A stretch of DNA of 64,000 nt. It comes from Isoetes taiwanensis. Its lineage: Eukaryota > Streptophyta > Lycopodiopsida > Isoetales > Isoetaceae. The notes below the pieces were generated by a model. It saw only the letters and a program-made list of their open reading frames with translations. It was not told the origin of the DNA and did not search any database. Each line of letters starts with the position of its first letter. Within the stretch, counting starts at the first letter, position 1. Positions 1-12,030 of the stretch are shown in pieces. The stretch covers positions 722,001 through 786,000 of the forward strand of contig JAJEKV010000142.1 of assembly GCA_021234155.1 (NCBI GenBank). The letters are read 5' to 3'. Position numbers and translations under genes: made by a program.

Positions 1-44
1 TGTTTCATAATCCAGGTACTGTAGTAGAAGATCAACCTCATAAT

Positions 45-2577
45 ATGGCAGCAGAAGACCAGCCTCATCATGCAGCAACCAAGCATGCAAATAAGAAAGC
101 AAGGGGATCTTGGAGAGAGGAGGATATGCTTGAGGCAATGGATAGAATTGATGATGGTGATTTCTTAACCATCAAAGATGCAGCAAAACATTATGGCATC
201 CCTTATAGCAGCATGAGGAATTGGTATTCTGGAGTTTACTCAAAAAAGGCTGGCAAGAATCCTAAGTGCTTAACAAAGGCAGAAGAGGATGATTTAGTGG
301 ACTGGTCATTAAGAAGAGTGAGTTGTGGCCTTGGAGTAACTAAAGATATGTTGAAGCATAGAGTTGAAACAATTTGTGCTGATCGAATAACTCTGTTTAA
401 AAATGGGAAGCCTGGAGAAAAATGGTGGAGGCTATTTAAAAGAAGGCATAACAATCTATCTCTTAGATCAACAGAAACCTTAGATGTTGCAAGAGCAAGA
501 GCTATGAATCCCACTATATTGAGGCCTTGGTTTTCAGGTCTAGAAGAGATTTATAGTATCTTCAACTTTGATCCAACACACATTTGGAATGCCGATGAGA
601 CAGGTATACAAGCTGGTAAGGTGAAGGGCATGAAAGTAATTGCAAAGAAGGGTGTCAATGCAGTACATGAAATGGTGATGAAGAATAGAGAGTGGGTGAC
701 AGTTCTTGTATGTGCCAATGCTTCAGGTGAGGTGATGCCTTCTTATTACATTTTTAAAGGTTCTAGAATTAGAGGAAACCATGTTTTGAACTGTGAGCCA
801 GGTGCTGGTATGTCAGTCCAGCCATCAGCATGGATGACAAGTGAGTTGTTCAAGCTTTGGATTACTGAGCACTTTCAATCCAAAGTACCTGGTGGTATTT
901 CTCCTGAAAATCCTCACTTGCTAATCTTGGATGGACATGGCAGTCACGTGGAGGATGATGTTATCTTGTTAGCAAGGTCTATTGGCCTTCACCTCATGAT
1001 CTTGCCTCCACACACATCTCACAAGTTGCAACCATTAGATGTAGCTGTTTTTGGTCCTTTCAAAAAGTATTTTAGACGTGAAAGAGCTAAATGGATGGCC
1101 TCTAAGCCTAAGGTAGAGCCCACAAAAGCTGACTTAGGCAAGTTGATATGTGACTCCATGAGAGACGCCACCTGCTCACGAAATATTCTTGCTGGTTTCA
1201 AGGCAACTGGTTTATGGCCTTTTAATGATGCTGTAATTGATAAATTGGTGACACCAGCAGTAGATCCAGCTGCCCTACACCTTCCAGAAGAGTTGGTTGA
1301 AGAGCATGCACGTGAGGAATTGCATGTTGAGGTAGGAGATGAAGAGGAAGAAGCATTTGGACCATATGATCAAGAAGCTTATATGAATGATGAGCATGCT
1401 CCAAACCTGCAAGGTATACATTCATGTTATTAGATTCCTTGTGGTCTGAGTTTTATGAGTTACATGCACATCCTCATCATCTTAAGCACATGCTCATGCA
1501 CATCCTTTTACAGGTATAGAGATTATTATGGGAGCACATGGAGCAGGTCCTTCAAGAGCAGCCCCTGTCAATGTAATTGGAGCAAGTCCTTTGAGAGCAG
1601 CCCCTTTTAATGTGAGTGGAGGAAGTCCTTCATTAGCAGCCACTATCAATGTAACTGGAGCAAACTCACAACAACAAGTTTCTATTGCTAGGAGGTCTGC
1701 CCTTCCAGATTTAAGTAAAGTTGGCTATGTTACATCTGATCAATTCATTAGAGCTGTTGAAGAGGAAAAAAGGAAGAAGGCTGAGGATGAAAGAAATAAG
1801 CAACAAAAGCTGGAAGAGAAGAAAAGAGAGATGGAAAGGAAGAAGAAGTTGAAAGAAGTTTTGGATAAGGAAAAGCAACAAAGGAAAGAAGAAAGAGAGA
1901 TGAAGAAGAGATTGGAGGAGCAAGAGGAGGCTAGTGGAAGAAGATTGCGGGCTCTACTTTATGGCAATAAGAGGCCACAATACCACACAAACACAAGTCT
2001 GCATCAGCCTCCTTCTATCAATACCCAAGCTAAATATAATAGGCAAAAGAGAATGGAAGCTCTTAGAATATCAAGGTTGCAGCAACAGCAAGTTCCTGAT
2101 ACTCCTCCTATCGTGGCTCATGTTGAACAGGTTTGCCCTCATCTGCATCAGCCACAGCTGTCTCAATTTAATATGGCAAGATCAGAAGATGAAATGGACA
2201 CTAGCCAAACATTTCTTGATAGCCAATTACCTGATTCTATGCCTGGAAGCCCACTAGTTGGTTGCTCATTGGAAGATACACATATTTGCAGCCAAGACAT
2301 TCATGATCAACAATTAATTAATGTCTCAATTGGTGAGCGAATTTCTGCCAATGGTACTAACCATGCACAACTAGAGCCTATGCATGAAGGCACTCAAGCT
2401 TGGATTGATTTTGCAAATCAATACTCAGAAGTTGGAAATTCAGAAATGCCAAAAGTGTGCAAAGCTAGATGGATTAGGAGAATGGCAGAAGCCGGTGTTA
2501 GTAGAGAGGCTTTGGATAGAGCAAAGAAAATGGATGAAGGATGGGCAAAGCAAGCATGGCACGGATTTGCCTCTTAA
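45..2577 (+). CDS. CENP-B/DDE (Tigger/jerky-like) transposase, two exons
   Basis: Probably a DNA transposase of the pogo/Tigger/jerky type, or a host gene derived from one. Exon 1 runs to 1413 and exon 2 from 1514 to 2577. The 100-bp GT..AG intron (1414-1513) keeps the frame and gives about 810 residues from the ATG at 45. The frame stays open upstream to base 3, so the true start may lie outside the window. In order there are an N-terminal HTH (about residues 28-65, KDAAKHYGIPYSSMRNW), a second CENP-B-like DNA-binding segment (about 75-150), and a DDE_1 catalytic core. The core acidic residues sit in NADETGI (about 185), LDGHGSHV (about 300) and QPLDVAVFGPFK (about 335), so the D-D-D triad is present. 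Exon 2 encodes imperfect repeats near 1540-1660 (ASPLRAAPFNV-like) and then a strongly charged K/E coiled coil (about 1765-1940). The long coiled-coil tail is unusual. Terminal inverted repeats cannot be judged because the left end is missing. Confidence 0.85.
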
Positions 2578-2784
2578 ATCTCTTCCAATCTTGATGCTAT
2601 GGCAACACAGGCTCAGCCGAATTTTGTGCACATATATATGGTATAGATGCTGATAATTAGCATAAAGGTAGTATAAAATGATCAAATTTTCTGAAATACA
2701 TGATCAGATATTCAGAATTGATCAAATTTTGTATCTTAATGTTCTTCAATGGTTATATATCAAGCTCTTCAGTGGAATCATGTA

Positions 2785-2852
2785 TGTCCTTCAATGGGCA
2801 AACTGTGTTCTTCAATGGGCAAACTGTATGTCCTTCAATGGGCAAACCGTGT
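2785..2852. repeat. Short tandem repeat, about 20 bp x 3
   Basis: Three imperfect copies of a TTCAATGGGCAAACTGT-like unit follow each other just downstream of the transposase gene. They give rise to spurious short ORFs. No function is visible. Confidence 0.6.
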
Positions 2853-3397
2853 TATTGGAAGGGAAGCTAGAAATAGTAATGGTACTAAGCCATATTCCAT
2901 ATGGTACCAACACCCACCTCTACAAAAGCCATGCTAGAGTGCAAAGAAAGAATCTACAAGGCTAAATTTTTACATTTTTAGAAAGCTTAGCTCATGATGC
3001 ATCTGTTGGTATCAAAATTGTAATCTGGTTGTATCAGATGTAGCCATGGTGGCGGTTTTCCCCTTAACTGTGCAGCAGGTGGGCACCTTACCCTAGTTCC
3101 TTGGCCAAATTCTAACAAGCACCTTGGTTGAATTATTTAAGTTGCCCAATTCCATGCAAAAGGTTCTTATGTTAGGATTATTCAATTCTCTTGACACTTC
3201 ACTAGAAAGCATTCACGATTCATGCGGAGAATTGAAGTGGGGACTACCTTCTGCTAAAGCACCTCGAAGTCTTCCTCTGATGCAGTTTACAGTTTACTAG
3301 TACATACTTTTATCAAAAGATAATATATATAGACATGCATAAATATAATGAATTGGAATTGCAAGAGTCACAATGCCCTTGGTTTACTATGATGGCA
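2853..3397. other. Intergenic, no gene seen
   Basis: This is the convergent gap between the plus-strand transposase gene and the minus-strand phosphatase gene. I see no conserved coding segment or structured repeat in it. Confidence 0.5.
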
Positions 3398-4937
3398 TCA
3401 AAGCACAGACTTGAAGCTTGCACTGGAAGTCCAAAGAACTTGATAATCTATACTACTCAAACTTGCATCATCCAACCTCTTCCAAGTGGTGATATTGCTC
3501 ACTCCAGCCCATGACTCATTCTTTCCAAGAGATGCCACCACAATTCTAGCTCGTCTCGGCCACCCCGCCTTGCCATATGCATGGTACCCAAATCCACCTC
3601 CATAGCACTGACAAATGCCCTTCAATTCCCCACAAAAATCATTCACATGATCATGCCCATAGAATGCCGCCTTCACGTCTCCAGTTTCAACCAATGTGTT
3701 GAAAAATCCAGAATTGATGATTGCACTGGCAGTCCCTTCTTGCCTCTCCCCCACAATATCTGGTGCATTTATGCTCCTCACTTCTGGCACAGGGATGTGA
3801 AAGAAAACCAGAGCTGGAGCTGGTGATTGCTGTGGAATTGGCGCGCCCATGTATTCTTCCTGTAATTTACAACTTAAGTAACTTAATCTGCATTCCCAAT
3901 CCCACAATATGAATCAACTCAAACAATATAGCAAAGGGTTAAGCAATTTGAATACAATCAAACAAGATAGGAAAGGATCAAGCAAAGCAATATGAATCAA
4001 CTCAAACAATATAGCAAAGGGTTAAGCAATTTGAGTACAGTCAAACAATATAGCATTAAAGGATCAAGCAAAGCAAAATGAATCAACTCAAACAATATAC
4101 CAGAAGGTCAAACAATATAGCAAAGTGCAATATCTAAGTTACCTGCAAATGGGTAGAAATATTCTTCAGCCATTCCTGTTGGCTTTCCTTCACCCACCCA
4201 TAACCAAAGGGCCAAGCGTAATCTCCACTGTCTACAAGGTACAGATTCAAAGCACTCTTGTTCTGAATCTGGGAACCCAGTGCACCGAAAATTTGGAGGT
4301 TGTAATTGCCATAGCCATCAATCTGTGTGTTCTCTGGGTTCACTTTGGAAAGTGTATATTTCAACTTCACAATATATTCCATTAGTTCGGAACGGTTTAG
4401 TGTGCCCTCTTGATCGTGATTTCCTAGCACAGCTGCCCATGGCAATTTGGCTGAAATGGCAGGGCAAAGGCCATGTCTAGAGAGATGGCAGAATTCTTAG
4501 CATCATAACCCATTATGTTATCACCTGCAATATTTGAAAAAATCATCAAAATCTGAAGAAAATCTGTCTTTGATGTAAAATAAAAACTAGTGTTCTTGCA
4601 GCATCAAAAGGACCTGTGAAGACAATTAAGTCTGGTTTTTCAGCCTGGATCACTCTGGTGAGAAAGGCAGTAGTGTTGAGATCTGAACATGTTGCAGCCT
4701 CGGAAGAAAGAACATCTTTACAAGGTGTGCTTTGTCCATTGGCATAATGCATATCAGCAACCTGCGCAGGCAAGGAAGGCAGATGAAGCATTTTGATTTT
4801 TAAAAGGAAAAAGAGGGACTGTTTGGATGACATACCTGCAGAATCTTGAACTGCCCATTTTGTGAATTGAACTGGAGCCCAGTAACATGAAATACGGCGA
4901 AAGAGAGGAGCAGGGCTTTTAACGCAAGAGAGATCAT
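3398..4937 (-). CDS. Purple acid phosphatase, PAP28/29 type (one apparent frameshift)
   Basis: A metallophosphoesterase expected to be secreted or vacuolar and to hydrolyse phosphate monoesters. The exons on the minus strand are 4937-4836, 4761-4614, 4524-4143 and 3859-3398, with GT..AG introns of 74, 89 and 283 bp. The chosen ATG at 4937 starts a clear signal peptide (MISLALKALLLSFAVF) followed by a GQFKILQ segment in frame with VADMHYANG. All five metal-ligand blocks are visible: DMH (exon 2), GDN across the exon 2/3 junction, GNHD, FFHIP and GHDH (exon 4). The GELKGICQCYGGG and YGKAGWPRRAR segments are typical of plant PAP28/29 proteins. Length is about 364 residues, a little short of the family. 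Exon 3 is one base short: the frame upstream of LPWAAVLGNHD breaks at the GGG run at 4462-4464. This may be real inactivation or a sequence error, because the site is a CAG context. Confidence 0.88.
3911..4110. repeat. Tandem repeat (83-86 bp, about 2.3 copies) in phosphatase intron 3
   Basis: Intron 3 of the phosphatase gene is almost filled by an imperfect tandem repeat. Copies begin at 3911, 3994 and 4080 with GAATCAACTCAAACAATAT. The repeat lies between the splice sites and does not touch coding sequence. Confidence 0.8.
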
Positions 4938-7439
4938 GTTGCTGAATTCTTTTGTTTGCTCCCAGCAAACATTGTGAACTTTTTAAAGTAATGTTTCTGT
5001 TCCATTTTAGCTCACCATACTCTGCCAAAAATGTTTCTGGCATTTTTCATGATGCTTTGCCTCTTGACAGCACATATTTTAGACCATGCCAGGAACCTTT
5101 GCTGCCCCCAAAATTGACTATGTGTCAACTCTGAATCATCTTTGGGCGGACACGCAAAAGAGAACGATCAATGTGTTTGTGTTGTGCATGTGCATCTGCA
5201 ATAAAGGACTATCAATGTGTTGTGTTGTGCATGTACATGTATTTTGTTGTGTATGTTATCCCCGTCACACCTAAGCACCCACGATTGGATCTGCGGACCT
5301 CTTTGCCAGATCATCCTTGAAAGAAGGCAGAGATACCTTTGAACTTGGTGATGAGGAGACTATAAGAAAACAAAACGCACTGGAAGGCAATGTCCACATG
5401 CAAGATGAAATATCTTTGGATGGGAATAGATGGCAATTTGCTATTCCAAACTCGAATAAAGACATCTTATGCTTACTACATAGTGGAACAGCTTCTTCTG
5501 CCACATGGATGTGTGCTCGACTTCTTTTAATATGGTACGTTTTCTTGGGTAGATCTAATTCAGGAGAAGAAAAGCATGGCTTTCAATAATAATGATAGGA
5601 AAACAAGGTTTCTTTCAAGTTTCTTTATGCACCCTGAAAGCCTAGACAGGGAGGCTCCAGAAACAAAAGGCGAAGATGAAGTGAAGGGGGAATCAAGGTT
5701 CGGAAAGGGAGAACCTTTTGGAATGACTCCCAACATTGACATCGGTAATCGGATACTGATGGAAGCCTTATAAAATCTCTTTTTAGTAGGCATTTCTTTG
5801 GCAATGGCATATAAGCTGGTTGGCTTACTGTAGAGTGATGTTCAGGTTAGCTACGTATAAATTGCTTTGGGAAAAAAGAGAGAGTTTGTTGACATCTACA
5901 AGCGATACTCAAAGTCTATGAGACCAGAGATGATCCTTAGAGAATCCTTCATCTAGGGGCATTCCATAGATTTGAGCGTGCTAAATCATTCTAGCAAGTT
6001 GTAGATGACTTGCATGCCACTAGGGGTCTTATTTTGGAAGCATATTGGGTTTCATTTGCAGAGGAGATGAAATATATGTGGTTTGAACAATTGGAGTGAG
6101 ATGTATTACGACTATTCCTTGGAACGAACTTGTACCTATGGAAGTAGTTCTTAATTGTCTTATACATGAGCAACATAAACAAGGCAACTTGTGGTTTTCC
6201 TCATATACAGTGCCATAGCGAATATTTCTTATTGCTATATATGTATTTGGATTACAAGACTATTGAAGATTTACTTGTGTTGCCAGAGGTATAAAGCCAA
6301 CATTATCACCAAACTCAAATACATTGGCCATTGTTCTTGAAAAAGACAGGTCTTTAGCTTTTCAATTATGGAAATATTAGTTTGTATTAAGGATTGGATT
6401 TGACCTTAGTAGGCTTCAGCCCATGCTTCAGAACATTATCGAAGAACTTCAAGGTATTATTAGACTTGTGTTACATTGTGTTGCCTGCATAACTGTATAA
6501 GACTTTTCATACAACCTACCAAGATATCTGATAGCAACAAGCAATTTGTGTGCCTGATATATGAATATGTGTGGCTCAGAACTCTCATCCATATGTCGAA
6601 GCTCGAGACTTGCTAAGTTAGTTCTAGGCTAGAAAGAATCAATCTGACTGCTCCATTATTAGCCCGTGCAGTGCAACACAATGAAATGCAGATGATAATG
6701 AAGGTGACTGAATTGATAGAGGCCTTGATATATGTCCTCCTTCGTAAGACTTGCCTGATGCAATCCAAATTTCTTACTTCTTTTGAATGACATGTGAGAG
6801 ACCGCCAAGATGTTGATTGTTGGCTTTAGTATAATAGAGAATTATTAGTGTTCTGCAGATTAGTTACATTGTCACTATCTTGCCACAGCTTAATGTGAAA
6901 AGGCCTGGCATTTTTGGTAATGGAATTTGTGAACAAATTGTATTTAGGAGCTCAAACTGATGATGGAAAAATTCAGAGCATGTCCACAAGCAGGCAGACA
7001 TATACAACAGGTGATATTTATCATTTTCCTTTTGCTTCTATGTTTTATATAGCAATGGGTTTTCTCAGTATATGGTTTCTAAAGTCTTTTTAGAGTGAAC
7101 TAGATAATGGTAGAGTTGACCAAAAGCTCATGTGAGTGACAAATGATGCCACTAATTGCCAAGAAAAATCAAAATCAAGATCAGAGTGCTCGATTTGTGA
7201 CAGACTACTCGACTGACTCAGAATCTGAGTCCACGAGGAAAGCCCTGACAATGGTTATGGTGATGCACCATACTAGAGGTATAGTGTCAAGAATGATAGG
7301 TTAATGTGAATTATGCCAAGGAGCTTTATAAGTGTATTAATATTTTTATGGAAAGCAAGGGAAACACAAAGAAATAGAAATATGGGAAAGAAATAAAAAA
7401 GAAAAAAAAGGAAAAATATGGAAAAGCCACATCATAGAG
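4938..7439. other. Phosphatase upstream region and gene-poor sequence
   Basis: The first 340 bases should hold the minus-strand phosphatase promoter. They include a TG-rich stretch (about 5165-5260, TGTGTTGTGCATGT repeats) but no TATA box I would defend. Short plus-strand ORFs at 5317-5589 and 5576-5773 are hydrophilic and could be exon remnants, but I recognise no family. The rest, to 7439, shows no coding signal. Confidence 0.4.
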
Positions 7440-7650
7440 GTTTAGACCTGAACCTGTAGCAAGAAGTTGGTTTTCATCTGAAGCAAGACCATCAACACAA
7501 TGTAAGATTATCTAAGCATGCTGAAAACAAAATGCAACTTAAAGTTACCTTCAAACACTATAATATGAGTAACGCCGCTTTTGTCAATGAAATATCTCCA
7601 AGATATTCATAGATAAAGAATCAAGTTGGCAGACCATATCATCTAGGGGC
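7440..7650 (-). repeat. Inverted repeat, left copy (partner at 11800-12030)
   Basis: The reverse complement of this stretch matches 11800-12030 over about 200 bases, at roughly 85% identity by eye. Shared anchors include GATATGGTCTGCCA, TTGATTCTTTATCTA, GGCGTTACT and TTTTCAGCATGCTTAGAT. The pair brackets the copia fragment and about 4 kb of unannotated DNA. Confidence 0.8.
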
Positions 7651-7779
7651 CAGGCCGACCCCGCCATATCATCATGCAATTCAAAAGCCCACAGGACAGG
7701 TTGTATGTCCTTCAGCACAGAAGTCATCTAAAAGACACCCAGTTCTTCATTTCTCTCCGCTCCAGCTGACCAGACGACG

Positions 7780-8286
7780 CTAAGAATTGTGTATGGTGCG
7801 CGAGGCTATATCAATCTTCTCCTTGTACCTGATCTTCGAAGAGATAATATCATACGAAGGAGGAAGACCAACCAAGATATCTTTTATCAGTTGCTTTTCA
7901 GACAGCACTCCACCAGCAGCCATGTAATCCAAGCGCCATTGCTTCATCTGAGTAAGGTATGCTGTGACAGATTTGAAATCACTTAATTGGGCATGTCTCA
8001 TTTTGTTCTGGATCAGCATTTGAGTAGAGAGAGACTTCTCCAAATGAGACAACATCTCCTTAGACTCAGTAAAATGGTTGATTTCATGACCAATTGTCTC
8101 TTCAGCCAACATTTTGACAAGTGCACAAGCTTTCTGGTTTATCCTGCCAGCATCTGCTGAGATAAAGTCTTCATCAAGCACCGCTCCCATGTCACTAAAT
8201 ATCAAATAATTCGCCATGAACTTCTTCCAAGCATGGTAATTATTATTAGTGAGCTTTGCATTCTGTGAGAACTTGAATGGATCCAT
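7780..8286 (-). pseudogene. Ty1-copia gag (UBN2-type) fragment
   Basis: This 168-codon minus-strand ORF encodes the N-terminal part of a copia-type Gag capsid protein. It has NNNYHAWKKFMANYL near the start, then a helical UBN2-like core with KEMLSHLEKSL, and ends near ILVGLPPSYDIISSKI. It stops well before any zinc knuckle, protease, integrase or reverse transcriptase, so the element is truncated at its 3' side. It lies directly downstream (minus strand) of a matching LTR and primer-binding site. Confidence 0.8.
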
Positions 8287-8611
8287 GAATTTCTCCTGTT
8301 TTCAGCAGCCAAAAGGATGGTTGAGAAAACAAATTCGTCACCAAACAAAGCATCCACTAGAAAAGTTGAATCTTGAATTTTGTCGCCAAAAAGGTCACAC
8401 CAAAACTTGTTGGAAAATCCGAATCTCTCTCCCAAAACACTTCCTCCAGGCCAAAAAGCAAGAATTTTTTCCAATGCTGCAAATGAGATTTTCCACCACC
8501 AAATCTCAGCCAAAGAACTCCTAGAAACGATGGCCAATCCAATTTGGATGCTTCTCCAATAGCTTGCTCTATTCTTCCCTCAAGAAAGCGTCTGATACCA
8601 TGATACCAAAA

Positions 8612-8621
8612 TCTGATACCA
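8612..8621 (-). other. Copia primer-binding site (initiator tRNA-Met type)
   Basis: TGGTATCAGA on the minus strand lies immediately after the LTR end. It matches the usual plant copia primer site complementary to the initiator tRNA-Met 3' end. A second copy of the motif occurs at 8591-8600. Confidence 0.7.
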
Positions 8622-8966
8622 TGATAAGAAACTAGTGCAAACCCAGCACAAACCCCGGAAGATCGACTCAAGAGATAGAATAGAAGAACAAGAATAACTC
8701 TATTGAGAAAAGCAATAGGAAATACAATCTCTACTTATGAGCATTGCATAGTACATAACGTACAATCAATATATACAACTGGTGAGACTAAGAATAGTCG
8801 TTTAACCACCGTCCACTAATTACGGCATTGATTTAGGGTTGGCGCTCAGTGCTGACAAAGTGCTGCCTTATGTACATTTCAGCACCTTCTCAGCACCTGT
8901 GTGCTAAGTGCTGAACCACTGCTGTTTCAGCACATTATGCTTAGTCAGCATATAGATATTCCAACA
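8622..8966 (-). mobile_element. Ty1-copia LTR (345 bp)
   Basis: Read on the minus strand, this LTR starts TGTTGGAATATC and ends TTATCA, so it has TG..CA termini, and the primer-binding site follows directly. It contains repeated GTGCTGA/CAGCACT motifs. The partner LTR is not in the window because the element is truncated beyond the gag fragment. Confidence 0.75.
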
Positions 8967-11799
8967 ACTATTCGCAATTTATGCATGCGAAACAATTGTA
9001 TTAGCTCAATATTGATTATATATTAGCTCAATATTGATCAATAAAAAATTTATCAACATGAGAGCTTCCTTACCTTTCCCAACTAGGACTCTCTCCCTCC
9101 CAGTGCAACAGCAAATTAAGAAGCCAGCAGTAGGTCCCAGAAAGCAGCAGCAGCAGGTACTATCATAGCAGAATTTGTCGTAAAAACAGCTGATTAAAGG
9201 ACTGCATGCATTGCAAAGGTTTTCGCGCATGAATTTACAATAATATATAACATTGGGAACAAAATGCTGATTGAGGATGCACGGAGATGGCCCAACCATG
9301 ATTGGCTCCAATTATGAGGTGGCTGGGATACAGTGGATGTAGAGTTGTCATAGCCTGGACCATTGTCCTTTCTGCAAAATAGGTATAGTGTTGGGAACAA
9401 AGCTAGGCTATAAATTAGTTTGATCCAAGTGATTGTTGTTTGGTCACCATGTATAAAGATGGCTAGAATAAGCTGCTTTCTGGCTGGTTTGAGGTTTTCA
9501 AAATTATGTTGGAAATATGCATGCTCGTTTCTATGGTTGCACAGATTCATGTTATTTTAGTATTGAAATAGGAAAATGGAACACCAATAGCGGAAGAAAT
9601 ACGGAAGCTAAGCATAGACAACAACGTGGTTGATTGAGCTCTTTTGAAGCCAAGGTTGGCTTTTAGGACGGTGCAGGTGCACTGGACAGATGAGGATGCA
9701 AAGAGTTTAGGGTACTAAAGAGGAATGTTTGGACTATATAAATAATATTTATGGTCATAAAAAGACTCGGGCATGTTGTGGGAACTAGTAGCATGTACGT
9801 CTCGTTTGAGGTTAATTGAGAAGACAAAGGATGTCGTGATGGACATTCTGAATGGTGAAGAGTTTTAAAGCATTGGAAGTCAAAGAAGAACAAAAGAAGT
9901 AAAGAAAAGTTGGGTTTTAAGAAAAAAGTTTGTGTTACTATAGTGGCAGAAACAGAAAAAATGTTGTTGATTCAAAACTCGGCCCATGGATTTGTCCCTT
10001 GCATGATTATTACCGGAATAGCCATTCCGGAAAAACAACGATGGCTTCAAGCTCGATTAGGGCCAGGCCAGAGTACTTGCAATTTGTCTCGAGACCCGGA
10101 ATAAAACGTGAGATTTGGCTATAGGGCAAGAATGGATGCATGTGATTTGGCTAGGTTGGAACAAAGCAAATTGGGGTTTGTGTTATGCCACCATGTGCCC
10201 CTTATATGAGGCACCACTTCCAAGGGTTAAAGCAACAATCAATACCTGCGAACACATATATTAGATAAATCGATATTGTAGTGTATGGCTATGGTGCCCA
10301 GCTCCTCAAATCTGCATCCGTCTGCGGAAGGCTTTGTTCATCGACCTTGAGGGGCTCCAGACCAACCTGTCCTTCCCTCCGAAACATAGGCTCCTGTGAT
10401 GAAATGCTCTTTTACTTAAAAGAATGGAACTCGACTATGCCAGATCGCCCACATGTAATACTTGATCAGATGTGTTCTTCCTAGTCCCACACAGAGAAAA
10501 CCTGAGGTCTCTGCCATCGCCAACTGCCAGGCGTCCAGTTGTGATGGCATTGTTGCATTAAAACTGTGGAGCTCACTTCTCGTCGGGAATGGGGCAGAGG
10601 AATTCTTGCCTTTGAAGAGAAGGAATGTATATGACATCACATGCTCGCATCAATTTTTTTTTCCAGATGTCAAGCATAGGTTTTTTTTGCATCAAACAAA
10701 ATAGAAAAAAAAAAAACAGAAAAGGAACATGACTCATATATGAATGATATGGTTATGTTTATGGTCCAAAATGAACATAATGAACAACTATCTACCACTA
10801 AAAAATATAGAAGAATATTCTTATACAAGATTTACAGCATTTCCATTGTAATTTGATGCGAGGCGATAAACTTTCTCCCATGCACAATATTACATGCTGG
10901 CATATTACCTGCTAGCATTGCATGTCAAACGAATCGATAATCGAGTTGTATATAAACCCAAATAAACTTCCTTCCTTCCTTCCTTCCTTTCATCTGTTAT
11001 TTTATACCTTTATCGAGCTTGAGGACATTAACATAGGCACAAAAAATGAACCATAAAATGAACAAAATTAAAGAGCCCTCATATGCAACAGGAGGAGTTA
11101 AAACTTGTGCATCTTTAGCATCCACACACTAGGAGGAGTTGGTACTTTAGTTGTCAGTGCAGGACAAAACTCCATTCTTTGCATTTCCAGACCATGTTGT
11201 CCATGTTATGCACTCACTCCGACATAATCTTTGCGCCAATTCCAACATGCTCTTCCTTCCATGGATATTTCGAATCAATCTGGAAGAGGAAAGAGGGAAG
11301 GGGGAAGGGCAAGCCTGCAATTCTGGAAAGAGGAAGAGCTGGTCGACGTCGAGTTGGATACATGTGGAAAGAGAAGCAAAAAGAATTTCAATGGATATCT
11401 AATTTTAATAGCCGTTGATGCAAAAATACAGAAATCTAATAATTGAAAGTGAAATATTATGACATGGCATACTCGTGGTATACACGTGGCATAGCTAAAA
11501 TTGCAGCAAAGTGTGCACCTCGGGTTAGGCAACCCTGCTATGGTGGGGGGTTTGAAAGGGCATCTATTTGCACCTAGTTTTTCTTATAACAAGTCATCTA
11601 ACTTGTAGAAATAAATCTTTCCTAGCTCCACGTCTAATCACTTAGCATTGTGTTCTTTCAAGGTACGTTTCATTCCACAATGTCCATCTTCTCAACAATT
11701 TTTCTTAATAATTTTTTGTAATTTTCAAGTTCAAGCCTTTTGCCTCTTCCTTTTTCTGACAGAGATAGATTGGCATTTCAAAGAAAATCCATTTTTTTA
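8967..11799. other. Gene-poor region with a LINE-like tail
   Basis: No convincing coding region. Short ORFs on both strands lack conserved motifs. A TTCC repeat at 10968-10989, preceded by AAATAAACTTCC, resembles the 3' end of the LINE family seen at 25440-25480, so a truncated copy may end here. An A-rich run at 10700-10720 may be another retroposon tail. Confidence 0.4.
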
Positions 11800-12030
11800 G
11801 TGCCAGAGCAGATGATATGGTCTGCCAGCTTGATTCTTTATCTAGAAATATCTTAGAGAGGTTCCATGTTGGCAAAAGGTGGCGTTACTTCTATTATAGT
11901 GTCTAAAGGTAACTATAAACTGAATTTTGTTTTCAGCATGCTTAGATAATCTTATATTATATTGATGGTCTTGTTTCATATGGGAGCGAACTTCTTGCTA
12001 TAGATTCTAATCTAATATCACAAAAAATGG
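11800..12030 (+). repeat. Inverted repeat, right copy (partner at 7440-7650)
   Basis: This is the partner of the 7440-7650 repeat in opposite orientation. The similarity continues through AACTTCTTGCTA and fades near 12030. The two copies may be ends of a larger element or two independent insertions of one repeat family. Confidence 0.8.

Noticed and set aside
1711-1923. Minus-strand Leu/Phe-rich ORF
   Set aside because: It is the antisense of the K/E coiled coil of the transposase gene; reversed Lys/Glu codons read as Leu/Phe/Ser.
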